Shown here: piece by piece, positions 28,962-37,668 of the stretch | Position numbering within the stretch: the stretch's first letter is position 1 | Layout: every line of letters starts with the position of its first letter | From: Tolypothrix sp. PCC 7712 | GTDB lineage: Bacteria > Cyanobacteriota > Cyanobacteriia > Cyanobacteriales > Nostocaceae | Direction of reading: 5' to 3' | Assembly (NCBI RefSeq): GCF_025860405.1 | Contig: NZ_CP063785.1 | Location: 1,860,001 to 1,924,000 of the forward strand | DNA length: 64,000 bases | Program-made: the position numbers and the translations under genes | Notes under the pieces: generated by a model | Told to the model about the DNA's origin: nothing | The model's database searches: none | What the model saw: the letters and a program-made list of their open reading frames with translations, nothing else

Positions 28962-29019
28962 TGAGTTATGAATTTTAAGTGATAGCTTATGGCTAATAAC
29001 AAAAGAGAATACATAAAAT

Positions 29020-29084
29020 ATAACGGATGTCGGGGATATTTGAGTTTTGTTTGTCACAAATCACTCATTCCTGACATCCGTTAT
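29020..29084. repeat. Perfect 12-bp inverted repeat ATAACGGATGTC
   Basis: ATAACGGATGTC and its exact complement GACATCCGTTAT are separated by 41 bases. There is no T-run that would make it a conventional terminator. It lies downstream of ssb on the strand of that gene. Confidence 0.75.
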
Positions 29085-29180
29085 TCATTAGACCTTTTGC
29101 AAGAGGTGGGGAAGGGAAAAAGACAAAACCTTTCCCCCTTCCCCCTTCTCCTTTTCCCAACTTCTATTGTGTGCGGTTGC

Positions 29181-29732
29181 TTAGAAGGGAATATCATCGA
29201 TATTCGGTTCTTCGACTGCGGGATAAGTAGTCCGTTCAAAATTAGCAGGTTGGGGTATGGGTTCGGGATTCTTCACTCTGGGCGCAACGTTAGCTGTGCT
29301 AGTAGCTGGGGCTGGTGCTGGGCGAGGTGAATCATAACTAGCTGCTGGTTGAGGAGTCGGGGCGACAGGTGCTGCGGCTGGTGGTGAGTAAGTTTCTGTG
29401 ACTACTGGCGGTGAACTGAGATTAAAACTACCGCCAACATTTTGGATTTGCTGTACAGTCAATTCCGCCCGTTTTTCCTTAAAACCTTCTGGGCGATCAA
29501 TAGTATTCATCCCCAATCTTCCTACCAAAATGACGCGATCGCCTTGATGATAGTTTTGCTGAATTTCTGAGGCTAAATTCCCCCACCCTACAACTTTCAA
29601 AGTTGCTGGTGCATCTTCTGGACGCTGAGAATTAGGAAACTGCACCAGCATTTCCGTGACTGCTAAGTTATCTGATGTATAGCGTAGTTGCGGTTCCTGA
29701 ATAATTTCCGCCATCAAAACACAGCTATTCAT
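29181..29732 (-). CDS. ssb: Single-stranded DNA-binding protein
   Basis: 183 residues. The OB fold covers about 1-110 and includes the typical AEIIQEPQLRYTSDNLAVTEM start and LKVVGWGNLASEI. A Pro/Ala-rich disordered linker then leads to the acidic tip DDIPF, through which SSB recruits replication and repair proteins. The ATG is preceded by a perfect AGGAGG at the right distance. It is a single gene without rpsF/rpsR neighbours. Length and tip are intact. Confidence 0.95.
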   Translation of the reverse strand: MNSCVLMAEIIQEPQLRYTSDNLAVTEMLVQFPNSQRPEDAPATLKVVGWGNLASEIQQNYHQGDRVILVGRLGMNTIDRPEGFKEKRAELTVQQIQNVGGSFNLSSPPVVTETYSPPAAAPVAPTPQPAASYDSPRPAPAPATSTANVAPRVKNPEPIPQPANFERTTYPAVEEPNIDDIPF

Positions 29733-29780
29733 GAAAGTCCTCCTGATAATTAAACTTGCTAGTTAGAAAGTCGAGTTTTA

Positions 29781-29917
29781 GGGAACTCCAAAAAATAAAT
29801 TATTTCGTTCAAGTTGTTGACTGTTGACTGTTGACTGTTGACTGTTGACGGTTCACAGTTAACAGTCAACGGTCAACAGTCAACAATAGCAATAAAATTT
29901 TTTTACTTGGAAGTTCT
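29781..29917. mobile_element. MITE-like element, copy 1 (137 bp, interior holds a TTGACTG palindrome)
   Basis: The left end GGGAACTCCAAAAAATAAAT resembles the right end of the copy at 30.66-30.78 kb read in reverse. The right end TTTTTTTACTTGGAAGTTCT resembles that copy's left end in reverse. TTA stands immediately outside both ends (29778-29780 and 29918-29920), matching a 3-bp target duplication. The interior is an STRR array. The TIRs are more divergent than in the other copies. Confidence 0.75.
29813..29886. repeat. Palindromic heptamer STRR (TTGACTG and its complement)
   Basis: Several TTGACTG copies in one orientation meet copies in the opposite orientation across GTTCACAGTTAAC, so the whole could fold into a long hairpin. 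It is located inside the MITE-like element. Confidence 0.88.
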
Positions 29918-30347
29918 TTAATTATGTAGCTCTACTGATTAAGTAGATGATGACAAATAAACAGAACTATATCCGGAGGGGAAAAAGTTAATGGGAACAG
30001 GGAAATAACCCTTACCCCTTCACCCTTACCCTTTTTCCTCAAAAAATCTGACATATTTTGCTTTCAAGACACCAACCTACTCTATATATATTTTTAAGTT
30101 TTGCATTTTTGACAGACATTCTTCATTTTCAGTCAGTTTTAGCATAAAAGCCAAGCGATGGATGCTTTCGCAACCTTCGCCTGACTTAAGCAAGCATTGA
30201 TTCTACAACTGAGTAGTATAATTGTACCATCATGTCTGTGGTTTCACACAGAAATTATCACGGGACAACAGAAGCAGGACGCAATTTTTGGTCAAAAGAG
30301 AATGTACTTTGAGCCATAAAGCCTAGTAGTTGAATCTTGAAGGCTGA

Positions 30348-30655
30348 AGTTTGAGCCTTTGAGCCTGAAAGTTGAGCCTTTGAGCTTGAAAGTTGCGCCT
30401 TTGAACCTGAAAGTTGAGCTTTTGAGCCTGGAAGTTGAGGCTTTGAACTTGGAAGTTGAGGCTTTGAGCCTGGAAGTTGAGCCTTTAAGCCTGGAAGTTG
30501 AGGCTTTAAGCCTGGAAGTTGAGGCTTTAAGCCTGGAAGTTGAGCCTTTGAGCTTGAAAGTTGAGGCTTTAAGCCTGGAAGTTGAGGCTTTAAGCCTGGA
30601 AGTTGAGCTTTTGAGCTTGAAAGTTGCACCTTTGAACCTGAAAGTTGAGGCTTTA
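30348..30655. repeat. 21-bp minisatellite, about 15 units
   Basis: Units of the form AGTTGAGGCTTTAAGCCTGGA with variable third, sixth and central positions run head to tail. Because 21 is divisible by three and no stop arises, the array is open in several frames and yields spurious heptad-repeat ORFs (PQLPGLK-type and STSRLKA-type). The array is interrupted by a MITE, then resumes at about 30779 with two more degenerate units. Confidence 0.93.
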
Positions 30656-30778
30656 GGGACTTCCAAATAAAAAAATATCCCAGTATGTATTGTGGGGTGG
30701 ACATCTTGTCCGCCCAGTTTATGTGGCGGGCAAGATGCCCGCCCCACAAGATGGAATAATTTATTTCTTGGAAATCCC
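30656..30778. mobile_element. MITE-like element, copy 2 (123 bp), inserted inside the minisatellite
   Basis: Terminal inverted repeats GGGACTTCCAA and TTGGAAATCCC (one mismatch). TTA flanks it on both sides; removing the element and one TTA restores the exact array unit GGCTTTAAGCCTG. That reconstructs the empty site. The core has a GGGCAAGATGCCCGCC-type hairpin repeated in direct and inverted form. Confidence 0.92.
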
Positions 30779-30901
30779 TTAAGCCTGAAAGCTGAACCTT
30801 TATGCCTGAAAGTTGCACCTTTGAAACCAAAATTTCCAGCCCATCTCTTAACTATTCTCTCTTCACCCATCCTCTATGCCCAATGCCCAATGCCCCATCC
30901 C

Positions 30902-32158
30902 CTATATATTTACATGAACAGGGAAAACGCCTAAGCCGATGAAACGTGCTGGAAAGTCACGCAAGATAGGTAAGCGCAGAAAAGCAGGCGGTTGGAAGGT
31001 TTGATCAGAGGTGAGAATGCGGGCAAATATCTGTTTTTGGATCAAGGTTTGAAATCCTTGAATGATTCTTGTGGGTAATTCTCGTTGACGCTGTACTTTT
31101 GCTAAGTCTTGAATGCTTAAATTCTGATTTTTTAGTGGTTTACTAATCGCATTGGCTGTGACGACAGCATCTTGAATAGCGTAGTTAATTCCAACGCCAC
31201 CTACGGGAGACATAACATGAGCCGCATCACCTATCAGTAGCAATCCTTGACGATACCAGCGCTTGACGCGGCTGGATTCTACGGAAAGAAAAGCGACTTG
31301 TGACCAATCATGTAAATTAGAAATGCGATCGCTTAACTCTGGTACAACTTCCACAACAGATTTTTTTAATTCCTCTAAGCCAGCAGCACGTAGTTTTTGA
31401 TAACCGTCTTTGGGAATTACATAAGCAATCTGCCATTCTTCACCCCGATCAAGCATGACGAGAATGTGTCCTTGGGAAATTCGCCCCATTCCGCCTTCTG
31501 CGTCTTCTGGCTGGCGGGGGAGGCGGAACCAGAGGACATCCATTGGTGGGGAAGTTTCTATTGATTCAAATTCACCCAGTTGTCTCAGTTTAGAATGGCG
31601 ACCATCTGCACCAACAGTAAGTTTCGCGCGAATTTCATGCCAACCGCCGCCGCCGCGATAACGTACACCCTGAATTACCCCATCTTCTACAATTAATTCT
31701 TGGACATTTGCCCCCATTACTAACTGAAAATTAGGATATTTCTGCGCTTCTTGGGTGATAAATTCTAAGAATTTCACTTGGGGAAGCATTGTAATGTATG
31801 GGTAATTAGTTTTTAGGTGGCTAAAATCTGCCAAAGTGACACTATCTTGGGCAGTTTGAATCTGAAGTTGGCGAATTTTCGTATGGGGTAATTGCAGCAA
31901 GCGATCGCTTAACCCCAATTCCTCCATAATTTCCATGACTGAGGGGTGAATCGTATCACCCCGAAAGTCGCGATCAAAGTCTTTGTGTGCTTCTAATAGC
32001 ATTACAGGAATGCCTTGACGTGCTAACAACAGTGCCAACACAGCCCCAGCCGGGCCACCACCAACAATGCAACAATCGGTGGTTTTTACGTCTACAATGT
32101 CATGAACAGGATTAACCGTTGGCTCTGGAGCAGGATTTTCGGATACAGAGTTTGTCAT
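30902..32158 (-). CDS. FAD-dependent monooxygenase, UbiH/PHBH-like
   Basis: About 418 residues from the ATG preceded by an AAGG-type site; a ten-residue upstream extension is possible. The FAD-binding glycine motif IVGGGPAGAVLALLLARQG is near residue 33. A DG-type motif VGADGRHSKLRQ lies near 185, and the second FAD contact GDAAHVMSPVGGVGIN near 300. These match class A flavoprotein hydroxylases acting on aromatic or lipid-like substrates. The substrate is unknown. It might serve quinone or pigment modification. Confidence 0.87.
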   Translation of the reverse strand: MTNSVSENPAPEPTVNPVHDIVDVKTTDCCIVGGGPAGAVLALLLARQGIPVMLLEAHKDFDRDFRGDTIHPSVMEIMEELGLSDRLLQLPHTKIRQLQIQTAQDSVTLADFSHLKTNYPYITMLPQVKFLEFITQEAQKYPNFQLVMGANVQELIVEDGVIQGVRYRGGGGWHEIRAKLTVGADGRHSKLRQLGEFESIETSPPMDVLWFRLPRQPEDAEGGMGRISQGHILVMLDRGEEWQIAYVIPKDGYQKLRAAGLEELKKSVVEVVPELSDRISNLHDWSQVAFLSVESSRVKRWYRQGLLLIGDAAHVMSPVGGVGINYAIQDAVVTANAISKPLKNQNLSIQDLAKVQRQRELPTRIIQGFQTLIQKQIFARILTSDQTFQPPAFLRLPILRDFPARFIGLGVFPVHVNI

Positions 32159-32499
32159 AATCTGACCTTCAGAAAGCCCTAAAATCAAGGTTAGTTTCCT
32201 TTGGATACGGAAAGCCAGTTTTTTAACTTTTCGTATTCAGGTGGAATGTGTAAAATCAGGGCTAACTGTCTTAGGACTTACGCAAGTGTCACATTTTTTT
32301 CGTTTAGGCTGTCCAGGGTCAAGGGTCAAAAAACCTAAATAAATTTTTGACACTTGACCCTTGACTATTGACTCTTAAACCAGAAGATGGGTGTACCAGT
32401 TGCGTCAGTTCTGTGTCTTTGTCTGTTGTCTTAGTCATTTGTTGTTTGTCTAGTGCCCAATGACTAATGACTGATAACCAATGAGAATCATTAATACTC
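32159..32499. other. Divergent promoter region between the flavin and ABC genes
   Basis: Contains an inverted pair near 32.31-32.37 kb (CAGGGTCAAGGGTCAA facing TTGACACTTGACCCTTGAC). Otherwise it is gene-free. It must hold promoters for both flanking genes. Confidence 0.45.
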
Positions 32500-33828
32500 G
32501 TGTCTCAAGTTATATTAGAAAACATTTATAAAAGTTTTCCCCCTCGCAAAGGGGAAGGTATCGCCTCGCCACCCCCATTGGCTTTAGATTCTGGCAAGAA
32601 AAGCGATGCACAGCCAGAACGTCCAGAAAATATCAGCGTTTTGCGGCGCATTAACCTGACGATCGCAGATGGGGAATTTATGGTGCTTGTGGGGCCTTCT
32701 GGTTGCGGTAAAAGTACCCTACTGCGGTTAATTGCTGGCTTAGAAACGATGACAGGCGGCAATATTTGGGTAGGCGATCGCTTAGTCAACGATCTACCAC
32801 CCAAAGAACGAGACATTGCAATGGTGTTTCAAAATTACGCCCTTTATCCTCACATGTCGGTGTACGACAACATCGCCTTTGGACTCCGTCGCCGCTTTGA
32901 AACTCCACCAGACGAGCAAGTATTATCCCCCTCATCCCCCTCATCTTCCTCATCCCCCCACCTTCCCCCTTGGGTGGAACACCTGTTTGTAGGGATGACG
33001 CGCAATTTACCGAAAGGACTGCGTTACATTTCCGACAAAGAACGGGAAGTAGATCGTAAGGTGCGGAATGTGGCTCAATTATTGCAAATTGAAGCCTTGC
33101 TGAATCGCCTACCGAAACAGCTATCTGGGGGACAAAGACAGCGAGTTGCATTAGGAAGAGCGATCGCCCGCAATCCTCAAGTATTTTTAATGGATGAGCC
33201 GCTATCTAATTTAGATGCGAAACTGCGTGCAGAAACCCGCGCGCAAATTGTGAAATTACAGCGCCAGTTAGGGACAACCACAATTTACGTCACCCACGAT
33301 CAAACAGAAGCGATGACGATGGGCGATCGCATTGCGATTATGAATCAAGGACAAATTCAGCAAGTGGCTTCTCCCTTGGAACTTTATAATCGCCCAGCTA
33401 ATCGCTTTGTTGCCGAATTTATTGGTTCACCACCAATGAATTTTATTCCTGTAAAATTTCAGGCTCCCTTATTAATTACCCATTCCCAATTTCGTTTGAC
33501 TTTACCAGAAATTTGGGGAGCAGCTTTGCAAAAATATGATGGACAAACTCTAATTTTAGGTGTGCGTCCCGAGCATTTTAACGTTAGCGTACCTGCTACA
33601 AAAAATCTCCCTGTGCAAGTAGATTTAGTAGAAAATCTCGGTAACGATAGTTTTCTCAGCGTCAGACTTACTGAATCTCCCACAGCTAACATAGGTGATT
33701 ATCTACAAGTGCGAGTACCATCAGAAAGATTAGTCAGTATTGGCGATCAATTATGGTTATCGCTAATTCCAGATAAAATTCACTTTTTTGACCCTGAAAC
33801 CGATTTAGCAGTGTTTGCATCACATTAA
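32500..33828 (+). CDS. UgpC/MalK-type ABC transporter ATP-binding protein with extra insertions
   Basis: 442 residues against the usual 360-370. Walker A is GPSGCGKST, signature LSGGQRQRVALGRA, Walker B VFLMDEPLSNLD and H-loop THDQTEAMTMG. A TOBE-type regulatory domain follows (about 330-440). These match importers of sugars or glycerol-3-phosphate, where one ATPase may serve several permeases. Two insertions explain the extra length: about 30 residues after the first strand, and about 40 between the Q-loop helix and the signature domain. The second includes a Ser/Pro run encoded by a CTCATCCCC-type tandem repeat. The start is GTG. Confidence 0.88.
   Translation: MSQVILENIYKSFPPRKGEGIASPPPLALDSGKKSDAQPERPENISVLRRINLTIADGEFMVLVGPSGCGKSTLLRLIAGLETMTGGNIWVGDRLVNDLPPKERDIAMVFQNYALYPHMSVYDNIAFGLRRRFETPPDEQVLSPSSPSSSSSPHLPPWVEHLFVGMTRNLPKGLRYISDKEREVDRKVRNVAQLLQIEALLNRLPKQLSGGQRQRVALGRAIARNPQVFLMDEPLSNLDAKLRAETRAQIVKLQRQLGTTTIYVTHDQTEAMTMGDRIAIMNQGQIQQVASPLELYNRPANRFVAEFIGSPPMNFIPVKFQAPLLITHSQFRLTLPEIWGAALQKYDGQTLILGVRPEHFNVSVPATKNLPVQVDLVENLGNDSFLSVRLTESPTANIGDYLQVRVPSERLVSIGDQLWLSLIPDKIHFFDPETDLAVFASH
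32926..32970. repeat. Low-complexity TCATCCCCC repeat inside a coding region
   Basis: Units related to CTCATCCCC repeat about four times in frame and encode SPSSPSSSSSP. The reverse complement is the GGGGATGAG-like text of intergenic arrays such as the 9-mer near 63.1 kb. It seems to be a spacer repeat that entered this gene without disrupting the frame. Confidence 0.7.
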
Positions 33829-33999
33829 TTACAACGCTGTTCACGCTGCTAAATACAATAACTTTGGTAGTAGCGTGACAAGGCTAAAATAGTGCATAAA
33901 AAACTCTTGTGGGATGGGTGTCTCACCCGTCCAGGGCGGACAAGATGTCCACCCCACAAGAAAAATTATTGCAACATTTTAGCTGTGTCAGTCCAGTAG

Positions 34000-34026
34000 G
34001 ATGCGTTAGCGCTAGGGTAACGCATC
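34000..34026. repeat. Dispersed palindrome GATGCGTTA...TAACGCATC, copy 1
   Basis: A 9-bp perfect stem with a 9-base loop, followed by TAAGATTTTTT, so it could also serve as a terminator. A near-identical palindrome with a 10-bp stem and 3-base loop occurs near 52.65 kb. Confidence 0.75.
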
Positions 34027-34323
34027 TAAGATTTTTTCAGCAATCAAATCTGATTCCTATAGTGCCTATACAACGAAGTTATTTGTGGCAAACATTATTT
34101 GAATTGTTATAAGATTTCCACTTCTCCCATCCAATTGCGTTAATTGATGAAATATTAATTTGCTTTTATTAGTCAATTGAAACTTCATTCAATTTAAAAA
34201 CTAGAGTTTTTTTTAAAATAAAAAGCTAATACTAATTTGAAAAAAGAATGCGACAGATTGTAGGGGCAAGGCAGTGCCCATTGGTGTCAACTTAAGGTGA
34301 AACCCGCTTGGCGACAACGTTCT

Positions 34324-34416
34324 GCCCTCACCCCCAGCCCCTCTCCCACCAGGAGAGGGGAGCAAGAGATTTAGTTCCCCTTCTCCAGGGGGAGAAGGGG
34401 TTAGGGGATGAGGGCA
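34324..34416. repeat. Composite dispersed repeat with two hairpins
   Basis: TGCCCTCACCCCC at the left mirrors GGGGATGAGGGCA at the right. In between, CCCCTCTCCC pairs with GGAGAGGGG, and CCCCTTCTCC pairs with GGAGAAGGGG. This text is a common spacer repeat in filamentous cyanobacteria as I remember it. Confidence 0.75.
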
Positions 34417-34887
34417 ATATTATTGATGTGTCGCAAATATTATTTAATTTGGTATAGAGTATTGCAATTTTAAGTTCACGACTTAAGCCTAATATATTCG
34501 TAACTCTTGCAATGCTGTGACTGTAATATTTAGTTTTAAGTAATTTTATTTTTAATAATACAAATTTAAGCGTACTCATTATAAATAATAAACATATTTA
34601 ATACGTTTAAATTAATTTAAAAACTTTTATTTGCGTTTTTGCACAACATTAAATGTCCGCGTAAAATCCAAAAATATTTATATAAATCTCTGATTTAAAA
34701 TAAGGAATAGATTAACCTGGGAGTATAACAATTTAGTATTTCTTAACTCTTTACATAAATTTGTATAATCAAAAATTAGTAGGTGACGAAAATATCATAA
34801 AACTGCTATAAGAAGGATGTAATAAATATATTCACAGCAGCAATATATAGAAGTTAATTAATCATCCAACCTCGAAAATTCAATAAT

Positions 34888-35568
34888 ATGAGTGTTAGTG
34901 AACGTGTCTTAGAAATTCAAGAGTTTTTGCGAAAAACACAGATTTTTCAGAATGTTTTGGATGAGCAACTGCAAGCTTTAGCGAATATTGCGATCGTACA
35001 AACTTATAAAAGAGGAAAGACCATTTTTTTAGAAGGAGATGAATGTACAGGATTCTTTATCGTTAAATCTGGCAGAATTAAAGTCTTTAAAGTCGCAAAA
35101 GATGGCAAAGAGCAAATTCTGCATATATTTACAGCCGAAGAACATTTTGCCGAAGTACCTACCTTTGATGGCGGAAATTATCCAGCCTCAGCAGCAGCAA
35201 TTGAGAATTCTGAGGTGGTATTTGTGCCACGAAAAGCATTCTTGATGGTAATCCAACAACATCCAGATTTAGCGATCGCAATTTTGGCAACCTTTGCACG
35301 CCACTTGCGAAAGTTAACCTATTTGGTTGATACCCTGTCGTTTCAGGAAGTCCCGGAACGCTTGGGAAACTATTTATTAAAATTAAGCGATCGCATCGGT
35401 AATGATGTCGTCGAACTCGATTTATCCAAACGACAACTCGCCGCACTTTTAGGAACGATTCCCGAAACCCTCTCCCGCGCCTTCTATAAACTCACTCAAG
35501 AAGGAATCATTGAGATGAACGGTTCCAGCATTCGATTGTGCGATCGCGATCGGCTGGTTCAGAAATGA
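34888..35568 (+). CDS. Crp/Fnr-family transcriptional regulator
   Basis: 226 residues. A full N-terminal cyclic-nucleotide-binding-like domain (about 20-135) includes GKTIFLEGDECTGFFIVKSGRIKVFK and AEVPTFDGGNYPASAAA; the usual cAMP-contact Arg-Ser is not obvious. A dimerisation helix and a Crp helix-turn-helix follow (about 170-226: LSKRQLAALLGTIPETLSRAFYKLTQEG). It is similar in build to Fnr/Dnr-like regulators but lacks a Cys cluster, so an Fe-S cofactor is unlikely. The effector and targets are unknown. The start ATG is supported only by being the first in frame. Confidence 0.88.
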   Translation: MSVSERVLEIQEFLRKTQIFQNVLDEQLQALANIAIVQTYKRGKTIFLEGDECTGFFIVKSGRIKVFKVAKDGKEQILHIFTAEEHFAEVPTFDGGNYPASAAAIENSEVVFVPRKAFLMVIQQHPDLAIAILATFARHLRKLTYLVDTLSFQEVPERLGNYLLKLSDRIGNDVVELDLSKRQLAALLGTIPETLSRAFYKLTQEGIIEMNGSSIRLCDRDRLVQK

Positions 35569-35590
35569 GGGAGATGAGGGAGAAATTCCC

Positions 35591-35638
35591 ATTACCCATT
35601 ACCCATTACCCATTACCCATTACCCATTACCCATTACC
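35591..35638. repeat. Heptamer tandem array ATTACCC (six full copies)
   Basis: Six consecutive perfect ATTACCC units plus a partial seventh, between the regulator stop and the convergent kinase gene. A weaker version of the same motif occurs near 41.41-41.44 kb. Confidence 0.92.
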
Positions 35639-35661
35639 AAACACCAATCCCCGCATAGCGT

Positions 35662-37284
35662 TTAATTATTCTCTTCCACTGGTTTCTCCGTTGACTTCTC
35701 CACCTTTGGCGAATTATCACTACTGGAATTTTGTTTCACTTCTTGAGTGGGAACCACCACAGCCGGAGGATCTGAACGTTTTGTGTCTGGTGCTGCGGGA
35801 GAAGGTGGTATAACTACAGGATTTGACTGCTTCTCTGTGCGAGGTGCAGCAGAATCTTTTTTAGTAGAAGGTGAATTATTAACTGCTGGTGCAGGGGAAG
35901 CTTTCCGAGATGATTGGTAAGCCCGTAATTTTTCTACTAAAGATGATGTAGCCGCAGGGCTAGGCGTAGGTGCGGGTTGTTCAGAACTACGGTTTGATGA
36001 AGTTTCTTCTTGAGATGTTTTATTAGTATTAGTTTGGGCAGATTCTTCTTGAGAAACGCGACGATAACGCCTGCGTCGTGAAGAGGTAGAAACTGGTCTG
36101 ACCTCAGAGGATGTAGAGGTTTTAGTTTCTTCACTAGTAGGTGATGGCGTTGTATCTGCTACAGGCGTTTGCGGTGTTTGCTCTTGTGTGGGTTGCGAGA
36201 AAAGCGGCGGTGAAGATTCCTGCGGCTGGGGTTGAGATTTGGGCAACATACTAGTAATGCCAAACCCAGCAGTAGCGGCAATCACTGCTACACTAGTGCC
36301 AAGAAATACTTTAGATTTTGCTAGTTTTTGTGCTAGTTCTCTGGCATTTTTAAGGTTAGTTGGCACAGTAATTAGTTTTTTGCCAGTATTGCCAAATAAA
36401 TTTTCTTGTTCTTGCAACGATAAATTAATAGTCGCCACTGTATGAGTCGGTGCGGAAGGTGTGGCTACGGTTCCCGTATTACCTGGGAGGAGTTTGATCC
36501 ATTCCCCAACTGTGGCTGGACGGAAGCGAGATTCTACCGCCATTCCCCGCATCACCGCTTGATTAACAGCAGCACTCAGGTGTGGTTGTAGTTCCCGGGG
36601 AGATGGCATTTGTTCGCGATCGCGCAATAATGCCGGTATGGGTACTTGCCCAGTCAACAATGCATATAATGTCGCAGCCAAGCCATAAACATCTGTAGCG
36701 GGTGTGCGTGGCGCTTGGGTGAGATACTGTTCAATGGGAGAATAGCCTTCCGAAACCATGCCTGTGTGTGTTTGTTTGACACCACCGTTAAATTCTCTGG
36801 CGATGCCAAAATCAATCAGCACGACTTCTTGAGTGCCTTGGCGCAGGATGATATTATCTGGTTTGACATCGCGGTGCAGCAAACCATTGTTATGTACTAC
36901 CTGTAAAGCGGCGGCAATTTGCCGGATGTAATGAATTGCGCTGGCTTCTGGTAACGGTATTCCTGGTAAGACAAATGCATCTCCTAAGGTGTCGCCGGGA
37001 ATATATTCCATTACCATGTAAGGTAAACCAGCCTCGACAAAAAAGTCACTGACCCGCACAATATTAGGGTGGACACAAGTAGCTAATCTTCTGGCCTCAT
37101 CTTGGAATTGGCGCTCGAACTTGGCAAAATCAGGATGTTGTCGCAGCCTTTCATTAATGGTTTTCATCACTACTTCCTGACCTAAGTAATGATGCGTAGC
37201 TTTAAACGTAATGCCAAAGCCACCACGTCCGATTTCTTGGTTAAGGGTATATTTTCCACCCTGTAAAGTTGTACCTGCTAACAT
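35662..37284 (-). CDS. Membrane-anchored Ser/Thr protein kinase with disordered tail
   Basis: 540 residues. The kinase domain (about 12-270) has GRGGFG at 19-24, Lys41 in VVMKTI, catalytic HRDVKPDN (Asp139) and IDFG (Asp158). The region GYSPIEQY is an activation/P+1 pattern typical of cyanobacterial Hanks-type kinases. A single membrane helix near residue 333-350 follows, and then about 190 residues rich in Ser, Thr, Pro and charged residues that would face the periplasm. No PASTA or WD40 module is present. The substrate is unknown. Confidence 0.92.
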   Translation of the reverse strand: MLAGTTLQGGKYTLNQEIGRGGFGITFKATHHYLGQEVVMKTINERLRQHPDFAKFERQFQDEARRLATCVHPNIVRVSDFFVEAGLPYMVMEYIPGDTLGDAFVLPGIPLPEASAIHYIRQIAAALQVVHNNGLLHRDVKPDNIILRQGTQEVVLIDFGIAREFNGGVKQTHTGMVSEGYSPIEQYLTQAPRTPATDVYGLAATLYALLTGQVPIPALLRDREQMPSPRELQPHLSAAVNQAVMRGMAVESRFRPATVGEWIKLLPGNTGTVATPSAPTHTVATINLSLQEQENLFGNTGKKLITVPTNLKNARELAQKLAKSKVFLGTSVAVIAATAGFGITSMLPKSQPQPQESSPPLFSQPTQEQTPQTPVADTTPSPTSEETKTSTSSEVRPVSTSSRRRRYRRVSQEESAQTNTNKTSQEETSSNRSSEQPAPTPSPAATSSLVEKLRAYQSSRKASPAPAVNNSPSTKKDSAAPRTEKQSNPVVIPPSPAAPDTKRSDPPAVVVPTQEVKQNSSSDNSPKVEKSTEKPVEENN

Positions 37285-37477
37285 AAAGATTTTTGATTCT
37301 GTGAGTTCTGAGTCCTAAGTCCTGAGTGAGCAGATAAGTACTGAATCCTGAGTCTTAAGGGATTTCTTGAGAAATCTTCTCTCCCCTCAGTGCTAAAACC
37401 TCCCTATTATCGCAACAGTTTTGTCTTTTTCATAATACATTGCTAAATGAAAGGATGAAGTATTCTGATCTCAAAGA

Positions 37478-37500
37478 CTTCCAGATAAAAATATTCGATT
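37478..37500. repeat. Candidate MITE end remnant abutting the heptamer array
   Basis: AGACTTCCAGATAAAAATAT resembles the left terminal repeat of the MITE copy at 30.66 kb (GGGACTTCCAAATAAAAAAA). It runs directly into the TTGACTG array. A matching right end is not visible, so this would be a one-ended relic. Confidence 0.5.
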
Positions 37501-37647
37501 TTGATTGTTGACTGTTGACTGTTGACTGTTGACTGTTGACTGTTGACTGTTGACTGTTGACTGTTGACTGTTGACTGTTGACTGTTGACTGTTGATTGTT
37601 GACTGTTGACTGTTGACTGTTGACTGTTGACTGTTGACTGTTGACTG
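37501..37647. repeat. Heptamer tandem array TTGACTG (21 copies)
   Basis: Twenty-one consecutive 7-base units, nearly all TTGACTG with two TTGATTG variants, directly downstream (in its own direction) of the Omp85 gene. The array is open on the minus strand and creates a spurious ORF of repeating VNSQQST. Known as an STRR in heterocystous cyanobacteria. Confidence 0.95.
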
Positions 37648-37668
37648 TTAACCACTTTCATACTTTTT

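Larger units (their letters stand above)
28817..29180. other. Spacer with a tandem 42-bp repeat and an inverted repeat
   Basis: Between the divergently oriented ends of the ABC gene and ssb. It contains two listed repeats and a G/A-rich hairpin near 29.11-29.16 kb (GGGGAAGGGAAAAAG facing CCCCCTTCTCC). The open frame spanning 28989-29330 is not supported as a gene. Confidence 0.5.
29733..30347. other. Repeat-rich spacer between ssb and the minisatellite
   Basis: Contains the third MITE-like element with its internal heptamer palindrome and a G/A-rich hairpin near 29.98-30.04 kb. No gene is visible. Around 30.11-30.25 kb the sequence looks like ordinary AT-rich spacer. Confidence 0.5.
33829..34887. 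other. Spacer of about 1 kb rich in dispersed repeats
   Basis: Around 33907-33960 is a hairpin formed by CTTGTGGG...CCCACAAG with a GGGCGGACAAGATGTCC core, related to the MITE interior. It is followed by two further repeats listed separately. The last 400 bases before the regulator are AT-rich without visible genes. Confidence 0.5.
37285..37668. other. Spacer with repeat array between the kinase and Omp85 genes
   Basis: Holds a CCTGAGT/GAGTCCT-type imperfect repeat near 37.31-37.36 kb, a palindromic GATTTCTTGAGAAATC near 37.36 kb, the MITE end remnant and the long heptamer array. There is no coding region beyond a frame created by the array. Confidence 0.5.

Noticed and set aside
28989..29330. 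113-codon plus-strand ORF before ssb
   Set aside because: It overlaps the 3' end of ssb on the opposite strand, includes an inverted repeat and low-complexity text, and matches no family.
30258..30870. Overlapping long ORFs in three frames over the minisatellite
   Set aside because: They arise because the 21-bp unit has no stop in several frames; all show the same mechanical heptad repetition and none has a start signal or non-repeat domain.
37501..37647. Possible CRISPR array
   Set aside because: Units are 7 bp without spacers; this is an STRR. No cas genes are present in the window.
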